Shown here one piece after another: positions 6,841 to 14,355 of a stretch of 39,730 bases of DNA. Made by a program: the position numbers and the translations under genes. The DNA comes from an uncultured Eubacteriales bacterium (lineage in GTDB: Bacteria > Bacillota > Clostridia > Christensenellales > Aristaeellaceae). Within the stretch, counting starts at the first letter, position 1. Each line of letters opens with the position of its first letter. The stretch is taken from contig CACYGB010000014.1 of NCBI GenBank assembly GCA_902773895.1, positions 1-39,730 on the forward strand, written 5' to 3'. The notes below the pieces were generated by a model, which was not told where the DNA came from, ran no database searches, and saw only the letters and a list, made by a program, of their open reading frames with translations.

Positions 6841-7615
6841 ACGCTTCCGCATCCGCGCCGAACACTTCCCATTCCGTCAGCGCCGGGAACGCGGAGGGAT
6901 CATCGCTTTTCTGCAGCCGTTCCAGCCGCAGCCAGCGCACCCGGTGGCGTCCCAGGGGAATCCATTGCCTGTCCCCCGTTTTCTCCAGGCGGAAGAAATG
7001 ATCCGTCCCGTCGGAAAGCACCACGTGGCCGGCGGTCCAGTAGGCGTCGTGGGGAAAATCCGCCCGCAGCGTCAGCGCCATGGCATCCACGTCGGCTTCC
7101 CTGCCCAGGTCCAGCAGGCACCAGGCGTCCTCCCGGGCGCCGATGCCCCAGCTTTGGAAGGGCCATTCCCCGTGGAACGTGTTGAACCGCAGCCCGTCGA
7201 TGACGTTCCGGGCGCAGAAGCAAGCTTCGTTCCGCGTTTCCACGTTGGCGGTACAGTGGGGATAAAAATCCGTGCCGCCCCGCAGGTCGGCAGGGTTGCA
7301 GGCAAGATTCCGCCGGGCAGACGGGTCCGCCATTTCCCAGGCCTGCACAATGTGCCGCGGCGCTTCAAACGTACCCGGCGCATAGGCCAGCCGGTGTTCC
7401 CCGGCGGGAACGGGCCAGGTCATTTTCCCCTGCGGCGCGTAAATCTCCCCGGCGGGCAGCGCCTGGTCCATCTGCACGGTCATATGCCGGGGGCCGGTGA
7501 TCACCACGGTGTCCCCCGCTTCATAGACCCGGTCCACGCACAGCAGCGCTTCCTTTTCATGCTCCGCCGCCGCAAGGACCCGTCCGTCGCGGTCCCTCAG
7601 TTCCACTCTGATCAT
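6839..7615 (-). CDS. Discoidin-like (F5/8 type C-like) protein of a glucuronate locus
   Basis: About 258 residues, no signal peptide and no membrane segment. Residues about 1-85 form a beta-rich first part (VELRDRDGRVLAAAE, PAGEHRLAYAPGTFE). About 105-250 resemble a discoidin-type sugar-binding beta-sandwich: RNVIDGLRFNTFHGEWPFQSWG, then WCLLDLGREADVDAMALTLRADF, then WIPLGRHRVRWLRLERL. Such domains bind carbohydrate, but this one would sit in the cytoplasm, which is odd. I chose ATG 7615 because AAGGAGC lies just upstream, overlapping the stop of the GH88 gene; the frame is open to 7636. It is the last gene of the operon. It may be an oligosaccharide-binding or catalytic accessory; no activity is shown. 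Confidence 0.65.
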   Translation of the reverse strand: MIRVELRDRDGRVLAAAEHEKEALLCVDRVYEAGDTVVITGPRHMTVQMDQALPAGEIYAPQGKMTWPVPAGEHRLAYAPGTFEAPRHIVQAWEMADPSARRNLACNPADLRGGTDFYPHCTANVETRNEACFCARNVIDGLRFNTFHGEWPFQSWGIGAREDAWCLLDLGREADVDAMALTLRADFPHDAYWTAGHVVLSDGTDHFFRLEKTGDRQWIPLGRHRVRWLRLERLQKSDDPSAFPALTEWEVFGADAEA

Positions 7616-7626
7616 GATTCTGCTCC

Positions 7627-8736
7627 TTACAGCCACAGCATGGGGTCGGTGCCGTTCAGCTTTGCCAGCGCTTCCACCAGGAAATAATCGCCGTAGGTGA
7701 TGTTGGTGTGCCTTCCCGCGCCGTCGTCATGGTAGCTGGCGGTGCACTTGGTCAGGATGCCGCAGCGCGCGTCCGTCCAGTCGCAGCAGTGATCCAGCAG
7801 GCCGTTCACCAGTTTTTCCGCCGCCTCCCGGCAGGCGGGATCCCCGGTGATTTTTTCCAGCTCCAGCAAGCCGCAGGCGGCGATGCCGCCGGCGATGTTG
7901 TCGATGCGTTCTTCCGTATCCGGCTGGCAAAAGTCGCAGTCCGTCAGGCCGTCCGGCCGGATGTGGCGCCGGAAATTGTCCGCGATTTTTACCGCCGCGT
8001 CCAGATACCGTTTCTCCCGGGTGTTCAGGTAGGCCAACGTGAAGCCGTACAGCCCCCAGGCCTGGCCCCGGCTCCACTGGCTGCCCAGGCAGTAGCCCTG
8101 GCCGGCGTGCTCCCGGACCCGCGCGCCCGTTTCCGGGTCCAGTTCAATGATATGGCTTACCGATCCGTCCGGCCGCACAAATTCCCGCAGGGACGTGTCG
8201 GCGTGAATGCGCGCCGTGTTCGCGAACCGGGGGTCCCCCGTCTGCCGGCTGGCCCAGAAAAGCAGGCTCAGGTTCATCATGCAGTCGATGATGGCGTAGC
8301 CCGCCTGCGCCGGATGATTCCAGGCGCGGATGTAGCCCGCCGGGTTGAACCGCCCCATCAGCAGGCTGGCGGCATGCAGGGTATCCTGCCGCGCCTGCTC
8401 GTTTCCGGTCAGTTTGGCGTCCGCGCCGCAGGAGAGCAGGTACATGAACCCCACGTCGTGGTTCAGGTAGCGGAACACCCGGAATTCATCCGTCAGCAGT
8501 TTTTCCGCCCGCCGGGCCTCCGCCAGGAAAAACTCATCCTTCTCCCTTTCATACAGCTGCCACATCAGCGCCGGCCAGAAGCCGCCGGTCCACCAGCTGT
8601 TGCCGTCATAGGGCGAACCGATCCAGCGGCCCTCCTCGCTTTTATAGGGAATGAGCCCTTCCCGGGCCGCTGCTTCGGCCGTGCGGCGGAATTTTTGCGT
8701 GGCTTGCCGGGCCGCTTCCTCATAACGATTCTGCAA
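7627..8736 (-). CDS. ugl: Unsaturated glucuronyl hydrolase, GH88 family
   Basis: About 369 residues, the normal GH88 size, predicted (alpha/alpha)6 barrel, cytoplasmic. GH88 enzymes hydrate the 4,5-double bond of the terminal uronate left by polysaccharide lyases, releasing it from the oligosaccharide. The two key aspartates of Bacillus sp. GL1 UGL (D88, D149) correspond to D94 in NHDVGFM and D151 in IIDCMMNL. SQWSRGQAWGLYGF and the final YGDYFLVEAL also match. The start is TTG at 8736, nine bases after AAAGGAGG, overlapping the upstream DUF2264 gene by 17 bases. The longer frame to 8910 is a shadow of that gene. Product of the upstream lyase is the likely substrate. Confidence 0.9.
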   Translation of the reverse strand: MQNRYEEAARQATQKFRRTAEAAAREGLIPYKSEEGRWIGSPYDGNSWWTGGFWPALMWQLYEREKDEFFLAEARRAEKLLTDEFRVFRYLNHDVGFMYLLSCGADAKLTGNEQARQDTLHAASLLMGRFNPAGYIRAWNHPAQAGYAIIDCMMNLSLLFWASRQTGDPRFANTARIHADTSLREFVRPDGSVSHIIELDPETGARVREHAGQGYCLGSQWSRGQAWGLYGFTLAYLNTREKRYLDAAVKIADNFRRHIRPDGLTDCDFCQPDTEERIDNIAGGIAACGLLELEKITGDPACREAAEKLVNGLLDHCCDWTDARCGILTKCTASYHDDGAGRHTNITYGDYFLVEALAKLNGTDPMLWL

Positions 8737-10525
8737 GATCCAGAACCTCCTTTGGTACGGAATGGGGGCAGTCCTCCTGCGCGCCGCCGTACACCGCGCA
8801 CAGCAGCACCCCTTCCCCCGTGCCGATTTCCGCCCGCAGCATGGGCAGCACGCACCGGGGATAGAGCAGGTTGGTATTGGGTTCCGTGGAAACGACTTCG
8901 CCCTTTGCATAGCCCGTCAAGGCAAAAATGGCGCTGGCGCCGAACGCGCCGGACGCGGTGGCAAAGCCGCTCCCTTCCTCCAGCCGGGAGGCGATCCGGT
9001 CGCAGGGACGGCTTCCGGCCCAATCCTTGCGCACGGAGAAAGCCCCTTCCGCCGCCTCCAGCGGTTCTTCCGTGCGGATCACATGCTTCCGCACGTGCCA
9101 CATGCCCAGCGGCGCGATGACCGTGTCGATGCGGACGCCCTCGGCAGGCGACCAGGAAAAGCAAACCTTCTCCGGGGTCAGGGAAAAGCTGTCCACGCCG
9201 CTGCGGACGTGCCACAGATCTCTCCCCCGGCGCTTGACCGCCAGCATGGAATCAAAGGCGCCCTTGCTCAGCGTGGTGGGTTCCTTGGCCACCGAAAAAG
9301 CGAAGTGGGTGGAATAGGCGAATTTTTCGTATTTTTCATCCTCGTGCATATGCTCCCAGCCGTGATTGCCGGCGGTGTAAGCGATCACCTGCCGGTTTTC
9401 CGCGTCCCGGGTCAGCAGCAGGCGCACCTGCTCATCCAGGAAAACGGCGGGCGGCGCGTATGTTTCCTCCTCCGCCTGCCAGAAAGGATGCGTTTCCGGC
9501 AGCGCCAGGGCCAGGAAGGTTTTCATGCCCCAATAGGGGGAGCCGGGGGCGTTGTACCCCTCCGCCATGCACAGGTTGGGATAGCCGTACCCCACCGTCA
9601 GCACGCCGTCCCGGTCGAAAATGGGCATCTTCACCCAGGAGCGCAGGTTGGAAAGCAGGAAGCCCTTCATGCAGCCGTAGGAAAGGCCCTCCGTTTCCGC
9701 GCCGGCAAAGGCCATAGCCGCCCAAAAGGCCCCCTGGGCAAAGCGGTACGTCAGGCTGCGGCCATAGGCCAGCGCCCGGCCTTCCCGGTCAAACCAGCAG
9801 GCAAACCGGGGCGCGATCAGCCTGGCCCGTTCGATGAAGCGGGCGCACCTCTCCGGGTCCTGATCCCGCATGGCGGCAGCGTACACCAGGCTGTAGTAGT
9901 GGAAGCCCCAAATGGTGTAATAATCCCGCTTGGTCTGGTAATCAAAGTACCAGCCGTCCCCCACGTAGTGGCCTTCCATCATATCCAGGTCTTCCGTCAG
10001 CCTTTGGGCGTCCACCGGCCGGCCCACCTTCATAAACCCGATGTTCACCAGGATGCGGAAATAGCGCCAGTTGTTTTTGGGCATGTCGTAGCGGTTGATC
10101 TGGTCCAGCCAGCGGTACAGGTTGTCCTGCTCCGCGGCGGTCAGCTCCCCGTAAAACCGGTCCGGCACAAAGCAAAGGCCCATGCCGATCACCGCCATTT
10201 CCACCATGCGCTGATCATAATTTCCGATGCCGCCCCAGTATTCCGGGTGGCCGGGATCGGTGCCGTGGATGATGCCTTCCTTCCACAGCTTCCAATACGG
10301 CTCGGCCTCCGGACAGCGGCCCATCAGCATGGGCACCAGCGCCCACAGCACCCGGGAAAAGCCCTCCATGCCGGCCACGTCCTCGCTGTAATGGGCCGAG
10401 CCTTCCCCCACGATCATGCGGGCCTTGCCCGGCGTCAGGCAGGACACCAGGGGATCGATCAATTGAACCGCTGCCCGCACCAGATCCTGCCGGGTGCGCA
10501 GCGGATTTTTCTGAATATCAAGCAT
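8720..10525 (-). CDS. DUF2264 family protein
   Basis: 601 residues. The N-terminal two thirds (about 10-390) are helix-rich and match DUF2264, a probable (alpha/alpha)6-toroid domain (TPGKARMIVGEGSAHYSED, WRYFRILVNIGFMKVG, GWYFDYQTKRDYYTIWGFHYY, YGRSLTYRFAQGAFWAAMAF). The C-terminal third (about 400-600) is beta-rich with GWEHMHEDEKYEKFAYSTH, typical of the sandwich part of such enzymes. There is no signal peptide. DUF2264 proteins recur in polysaccharide loci, but I know of no well-defined activity. It overlaps the lyase gene before it by 8 bases and the GH88 gene after it by 17, so the three are probably made in fixed ratio. A cytoplasmic hydrolase or lyase on the same oligosaccharide is likely (inference). 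Confidence 0.85.
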   Translation of the reverse strand: MLDIQKNPLRTRQDLVRAAVQLIDPLVSCLTPGKARMIVGEGSAHYSEDVAGMEGFSRVLWALVPMLMGRCPEAEPYWKLWKEGIIHGTDPGHPEYWGGIGNYDQRMVEMAVIGMGLCFVPDRFYGELTAAEQDNLYRWLDQINRYDMPKNNWRYFRILVNIGFMKVGRPVDAQRLTEDLDMMEGHYVGDGWYFDYQTKRDYYTIWGFHYYSLVYAAAMRDQDPERCARFIERARLIAPRFACWFDREGRALAYGRSLTYRFAQGAFWAAMAFAGAETEGLSYGCMKGFLLSNLRSWVKMPIFDRDGVLTVGYGYPNLCMAEGYNAPGSPYWGMKTFLALALPETHPFWQAEEETYAPPAVFLDEQVRLLLTRDAENRQVIAYTAGNHGWEHMHEDEKYEKFAYSTHFAFSVAKEPTTLSKGAFDSMLAVKRRGRDLWHVRSGVDSFSLTPEKVCFSWSPAEGVRIDTVIAPLGMWHVRKHVIRTEEPLEAAEGAFSVRKDWAGSRPCDRIASRLEEGSGFATASGAFGASAIFALTGYAKGEVVSTEPNTNLLYPRCVLPMLRAEIGTGEGVLLCAVYGGAQEDCPHSVPKEVLDLAESL

Positions 10526-12314
10526 GTTCCTTCCTCCTGACGGTGAATACCGCCTTTTGCGCTTCTCCCCGCACCAGCACGCGCCACAAGCTGCCCGGGA
10601 AATTCCGGGCCATCCGCGGGTCCGTCACGGGGATCTCCTCTGCTTCCGCCCGCATTCCCGCGGGGAACGTGAGGCGGACCGAGCCATCCTCCACGGCGCC
10701 ATCCCGGCATTCGGGCCGGTACCTAAAGAGGAACACCCAGGCGACCGGCCGCGGGTTTGACAGCTCCACGCAATCTTCCACAGTCAGCCCTTCCGCCGTC
10801 AGGGTCAACCGGCGCCGCAGCGTTTTGGCCACGTCCCCGTATGCCGCTGCCATATCCAGGGACAATCCGTCCTGTTCGCAGCGCACCTGCCGGGCGGCGA
10901 AGGCCGCGCCGGGCAGCTGTTCCCTGTCCCCGATCAGGGGCACGTTGTGGTAAGCGGAGCGCACGTTCCACAGGGTGTAGCGCTGGTCGGAAAAGGTTTT
11001 GGCGGTATAGGTCATGTTGCCCGCGTCGACGATTTCCGGCCGGCCTTCCAGGTACAGCATAAAAGAGCCCACGTCGTTATGGTTATGGCTTTCGCCGTTG
11101 TGGCCGCCCTTGCAGCACAGGGTCCAGGGTCCCCTGTGCACCACCCGCACCTGCAGATCCGGCAGCCACACGTCCGGCTTTTCCTTTTCTTCCACGGCTT
11201 TTCCCGCCGGATGGAACAGCAGCCTCAGCGCCCGGGTCAGATGCGGCACATCGCTCAATTGATCCTCCAGCGTACCCCGCAGCCGGCAGCCCATGGCCGT
11301 CAGTGACGGGTCCCCCAGCTTTTCCCCCGCAAACTGCAGCCGTTCCCCGGACAGGAAGGGCCGGGCGTCGCAATCGGCAAAATTGACAAACCAGCCGCCG
11401 TCCAGCTCCGCCTTCCGGGGGAACGACAGGATATTGCGGATCTTTTCATTGTCCCACAGGGTCAGCGCGCCGCCTGTCAGCTGTTCCAGCGTTTCCAGGC
11501 AATCCAGCAGCGCGCCGCCGGCCATGTTCCAGTACCCCGCGCCTTCGTCGCATCCGCCGTCCCGGGGCACCACGTCCAGCCAGCGGTCCAGCATCCGGCA
11601 TGCCCGGTCCAGCAGGGCGGCCAGCGGCTGCTTTTCCAGGGCGGAAAGACAGGCGCACACCAGCACGTTGCTCACGATCCAGGGCGTCCAGTTGCACAGA
11701 TCCTTCCGGCGGAAGCCCATCCACCAGAAATCATCGTTTTCCATGAAAGGCGTCAGGATGCGCCGGGCAATTTCATCCCCGATCCGGCGATTGAGCACCG
11801 GCGACACCGCGTCCAGCTGCTTTCCCAGCATTTGCCTGACCAGCGCCAGGATCATGCCGGTTTGGGCGGTGAACAGGTCGATGTAGGGTTTTTGCGGGTC
11901 CGGCAGCGGGTATTCGGCGGGTTTGGGCGCGCCGGGAATGGGGTTCACGTTATGCGCGGAAATGACCCAGGCCGTTTCCTCGCAGATGCACACGATACCG
12001 TCCACCACCGCGTCCAGGTCCGCATCGTTGCCCATACAGCAGCTCAGCGCAGAAACGCACAGCTTCCGCCGCCGCAGGAAATACGATTCCTCGTCGGCGC
12101 TGCGGCTGCCCGTCCGCACAAAATCCAGGAACCGGGAAGCCAGCCGCATGGGATACGGCGTGGTCCGGTACGCGTCCGCCAGGCGGCTGATTTCCTGCCG
12201 GTACGCCGGCGCAACGCAGTTCCAGGCGGGATCCCTCGCCGGCGGCACAGCCCAGGCTGCCGCGCCGGAAAGCAGCGTTTCCATGGGGCGGCTGTTCAAT
12301 ATTTCTGCAAACAT
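10518..12314 (-). CDS. Heparinase II/III-family polysaccharide or oligosaccharide lyase
   Basis: 598 residues. An (alpha/alpha)6 N-terminal part (about 30-370) contains DFWWMGFRRKDLCNW and DEGAGYW with Y261, the position expected for the catalytic tyrosine. The C-terminal beta-sandwich starts near 385 and carries GGHNGESHNHNDVGSF (H405, H410, H412, D414) and SAYHNVPL (H456), the signature of heparinase II/III-like lyases. These cut uronate-containing chains by beta-elimination, giving the unsaturated end that GH88 removes. No signal peptide is present, so it acts on imported oligosaccharides. GGAAGGAG precedes the ATG. The exact polysaccharide (heparosan, hyaluronan, chondroitin or another) cannot be fixed. 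Confidence 0.88.
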   Translation of the reverse strand: MFAEILNSRPMETLLSGAAAWAVPPARDPAWNCVAPAYRQEISRLADAYRTTPYPMRLASRFLDFVRTGSRSADEESYFLRRRKLCVSALSCCMGNDADLDAVVDGIVCICEETAWVISAHNVNPIPGAPKPAEYPLPDPQKPYIDLFTAQTGMILALVRQMLGKQLDAVSPVLNRRIGDEIARRILTPFMENDDFWWMGFRRKDLCNWTPWIVSNVLVCACLSALEKQPLAALLDRACRMLDRWLDVVPRDGGCDEGAGYWNMAGGALLDCLETLEQLTGGALTLWDNEKIRNILSFPRKAELDGGWFVNFADCDARPFLSGERLQFAGEKLGDPSLTAMGCRLRGTLEDQLSDVPHLTRALRLLFHPAGKAVEEKEKPDVWLPDLQVRVVHRGPWTLCCKGGHNGESHNHNDVGSFMLYLEGRPEIVDAGNMTYTAKTFSDQRYTLWNVRSAYHNVPLIGDREQLPGAAFAARQVRCEQDGLSLDMAAAYGDVAKTLRRRLTLTAEGLTVEDCVELSNPRPVAWVFLFRYRPECRDGAVEDGSVRLTFPAGMRAEAEEIPVTDPRMARNFPGSLWRVLVRGEAQKAVFTVRRKEHA

Positions 12315-12331
12315 GGAGGCTCCTTCCAGAT

Positions 12332-12358
12332 CCGGGCTTCCCCGGAGGGAGAGCCCGG
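12332..12358 (-). other. Hairpin between permease and lyase genes
   Basis: CCGGGCT (12332-12338) pairs with AGCCCGG (12352-12358) in the 50-base gap between the transporter and enzyme genes. There is no U-tract, so it is more likely an RNA stability or processing element than a terminator. It could set different levels for transport and enzyme parts (inference). Confidence 0.45.
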
Positions 12359-12364
12359 CGGCGT

Positions 12365-13231
12365 TTATCCTTTCAGGCCGCTGGTGGCGATGCCTTCGAT
12401 GAAGTACCGCTGCAGGCAGAAGAATACGATGGAAACCGGAACCAGGGAGCAGAGGGAGGCGGCCATGATCAGGTGGTAGTCGGCGGAGTACTGCTGGATG
12501 AAGCGGCGCAGGCCGACCTGGATGGTCTTGTTTTCATCCCGGGTCAGGTAGATCATGGGTCCCATGAAGTCGTTCCAGGTATTGACGAAGGTGAAGATGA
12601 CCAGGGTGGCGATGGCGGCCTTGGACAGGGGCAGCATGATCCGCAGCCAGATGCCGTACTCGCTCAGCCCGTCCAGCCGGGCGGCTTCGCACAGGTCGGT
12701 GGGGATTCCGCGGTAGAACTGACGCATCAGGAAGACGCCGAAGGCGGAGAAGGCTTGCAGGACCACCATGGCCCACAGGGTGTCATACAGCCCGACGGAA
12801 CGCATCATGATGAACTGGGGCAGCATGTAGGCCTGCCACGGGATCGCGATGGTGCCGATATAGGCCAGAAAAAGGGCATCCCGCCCGCGGAACTCCAGCT
12901 TCGCGAAGGCGTAGGCGGCAAAGGAGGAGGTCAGGGTCTGCAGGAAGGTGACAACGAGGGCGATGAAGGCGGTGTTTTTGAAATACGTCAGCAGGGAAAC
13001 CTTCTGCCAGATCAGGGAATAGTTTTCCCAGTGCCAGGTTTCCGGCAGCCAGGTCATGGGATAGGAGAAGACTTCCCGCTCCAGCTTGAAGGAGGAGAAG
13101 AGCATCCAGGCAAAGGGAATCAGCGTGAAGAACGCCATGGCCAGCAGCAGGAAATAGACAACGGCCTTCAGGATCCGGTGGGCCACCGGGTTGTCCCGGC
13201 GGATCGATTTTGTGTGGAGAGCCTGATCCAT
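12365..13231 (-). CDS. Sugar ABC transporter permease, MalG/AraQ type
   Basis: 288 residues with six predicted membrane helices, the usual size for MalG-type (CUT1) permeases. The EAA loop that docks the ATPase is clear: EAARLDGLSEYG, then RIMLPLSKAA. With the 13250-14206 permease it forms the membrane channel for an oligosaccharide bound by the 14356-15606 protein. GGAGG precedes the ATG, and the partner gene ends 18 bases upstream. No ATPase gene is near, so a shared MsmX-like ATPase encoded elsewhere is expected. Confidence 0.93.
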   Translation of the reverse strand: MDQALHTKSIRRDNPVAHRILKAVVYFLLLAMAFFTLIPFAWMLFSSFKLEREVFSYPMTWLPETWHWENYSLIWQKVSLLTYFKNTAFIALVVTFLQTLTSSFAAYAFAKLEFRGRDALFLAYIGTIAIPWQAYMLPQFIMMRSVGLYDTLWAMVVLQAFSAFGVFLMRQFYRGIPTDLCEAARLDGLSEYGIWLRIMLPLSKAAIATLVIFTFVNTWNDFMGPMIYLTRDENKTIQVGLRRFIQQYSADYHLIMAASLCSLVPVSIVFFCLQRYFIEGIATSGLKG

Positions 13232-13249
13232 AAACGCTTTCCTCCTTTC

Positions 13250-14206
13250 TCAGTCGGCAGAGAATTTTTTCTCGGACCGGAACTGGATAATAGTGACGGC
13301 AAGAACGATGATCAGCAGGATCATGGCGATGGCGCTTGCCTGCCCGTAACGGATCTTCGCGAAGGCTTCGTCATAGATATACGTAACCAGCATCTTGGTG
13401 GCGCGGCCGGGGCCTCCGTCGGTCATAATGGCCACCACGTCGTAAATTTTGAAGCAGGAGATGACCATCATGACGGAAACGAAGAAGGTGGTGGGCCGCA
13501 GCTGGGGAAGGGTCACGTGGATGAACTGCTTCCACCTTCCGGCGCCGTCCACCGTGGCAGCTTCCAGCAGCTCACGCGGCACGCCCTGGAGGGCCGCCAG
13601 GTAGATGACCATGTAGTAGCCCATGTTCCGCCAGACGCTGACGAGAATGATGGACCAGATCGCCATGGTGCTGTCGGCGGTCCAGGATTTGTTGTAATTG
13701 ACGCCCAGGGCCATGAGCATCTGGTTGATCGGGCCGTTTTTCATCAGCATGAAGGACCAGCAGACGCATATGGCCACCATGGAGGCGACGTAAGGGAAGA
13801 AAAAGACGGCCCGGAGAACCACGGCGCCGCGGACTTTGTTCAGCAGGATCGCCAGGGCCAGGGCGCAGGCGATAGTCAGCGGAACGGTTACCGCGGTGTA
13901 AAACACCGTGTTCTTCAGGGCGATGCCCAGGTCCACCCGGTTGAAGAAATATCCGATTCCCTTTTCCGCCACCTTGGAGACGTTGAAAATATTGGCGTAG
14001 TTATCGAATCCGACGAACCGGATCCGGGAGATATCCCCGCCGTTCCATTCAAAGAAGGAGAGGGCGACGGCAAGAAGGACGGGCACCAGAGTAAAGATGG
14101 CGAATCCCAGGAAGTTGGGCGCCAGGAAGGAATAGGCGACCAGCGTCTTTCTGCGCCGGCTCCTGCGCGTGACGGCACTTTCCCCTGTCCGTGCTGCGGT
14201 GGTCAT
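13250..14206 (-). CDS. Sugar ABC transporter permease, MalF/UgpA type
   Basis: 318 residues, six predicted membrane helices after a basic N-terminus (RRSRRRKT). The EAA loop reads LEAATVDGAGRWKQFIHVTLP. The segment AYSFLAPNFLGFAIFTLVP is typical of the first helix of CUT1 permeases. It partners the next gene. GAAAGGG lies before the ATG. Two hairpins separate it from the binding-protein gene, which should lower its expression relative to that gene. Confidence 0.93.
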   Translation of the reverse strand: MTTAARTGESAVTRRSRRRKTLVAYSFLAPNFLGFAIFTLVPVLLAVALSFFEWNGGDISRIRFVGFDNYANIFNVSKVAEKGIGYFFNRVDLGIALKNTVFYTAVTVPLTIACALALAILLNKVRGAVVLRAVFFFPYVASMVAICVCWSFMLMKNGPINQMLMALGVNYNKSWTADSTMAIWSIILVSVWRNMGYYMVIYLAALQGVPRELLEAATVDGAGRWKQFIHVTLPQLRPTTFFVSVMMVISCFKIYDVVAIMTDGGPGRATKMLVTYIYDEAFAKIRYGQASAIAMILLIIVLAVTIIQFRSEKKFSAD

Positions 14207-14263
14207 GGTTCGGTTCAGCCCTTTCTCTGTGTTGCTTCAAAGAGGGGACGCGCTCTGTCCCTT

Positions 14264-14294
14264 TTCAGGTCCGCGCCGGCGGCGCGGACCTGAA
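14264..14294 (-). repeat. Perfect 14-base inverted repeat upstream of the permease genes
   Basis: TTCAGGTCCGCGCC (14264-14277), loop GGC, GGCGCGGACCTGAA (14281-14294), with no mismatch. It follows the terminator at 14293-14337 in the direction of transcription and has no U-tract of its own. It probably protects or processes the permease transcript end. Confidence 0.6.
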
Positions 14295-14337
14295 AAAAGA
14301 CAAAGCGGGCAGAAACGGCAGAGCCTTTCCTGCCCGC
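14293..14337 (-). terminator. Leaky terminator after the sugar-binding-protein gene
   Basis: On the minus strand GCGGGCAG (from 14337-14330) pairs with CTGCCCGC (14312-14305) and is followed by TTTGTCTTTTTTC (14304-14292). It lies 18 bases after the stop of the binding-protein gene, inside the operon. Partial read-through would give more binding protein than permease, a common arrangement in sugar ABC operons. Confidence 0.75.
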
Positions 14338-14355
14338 GGAAGAGATTACCGCTTC

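Noticed and set aside
7627-8910. Longer GH88 frame starting at 8910
   Set aside because: The extra N-terminus is Cys/Arg-rich, does not resemble GH88 and is the shadow of the DUF2264 gene. The TTG at 8736 has a perfect ribosome site.
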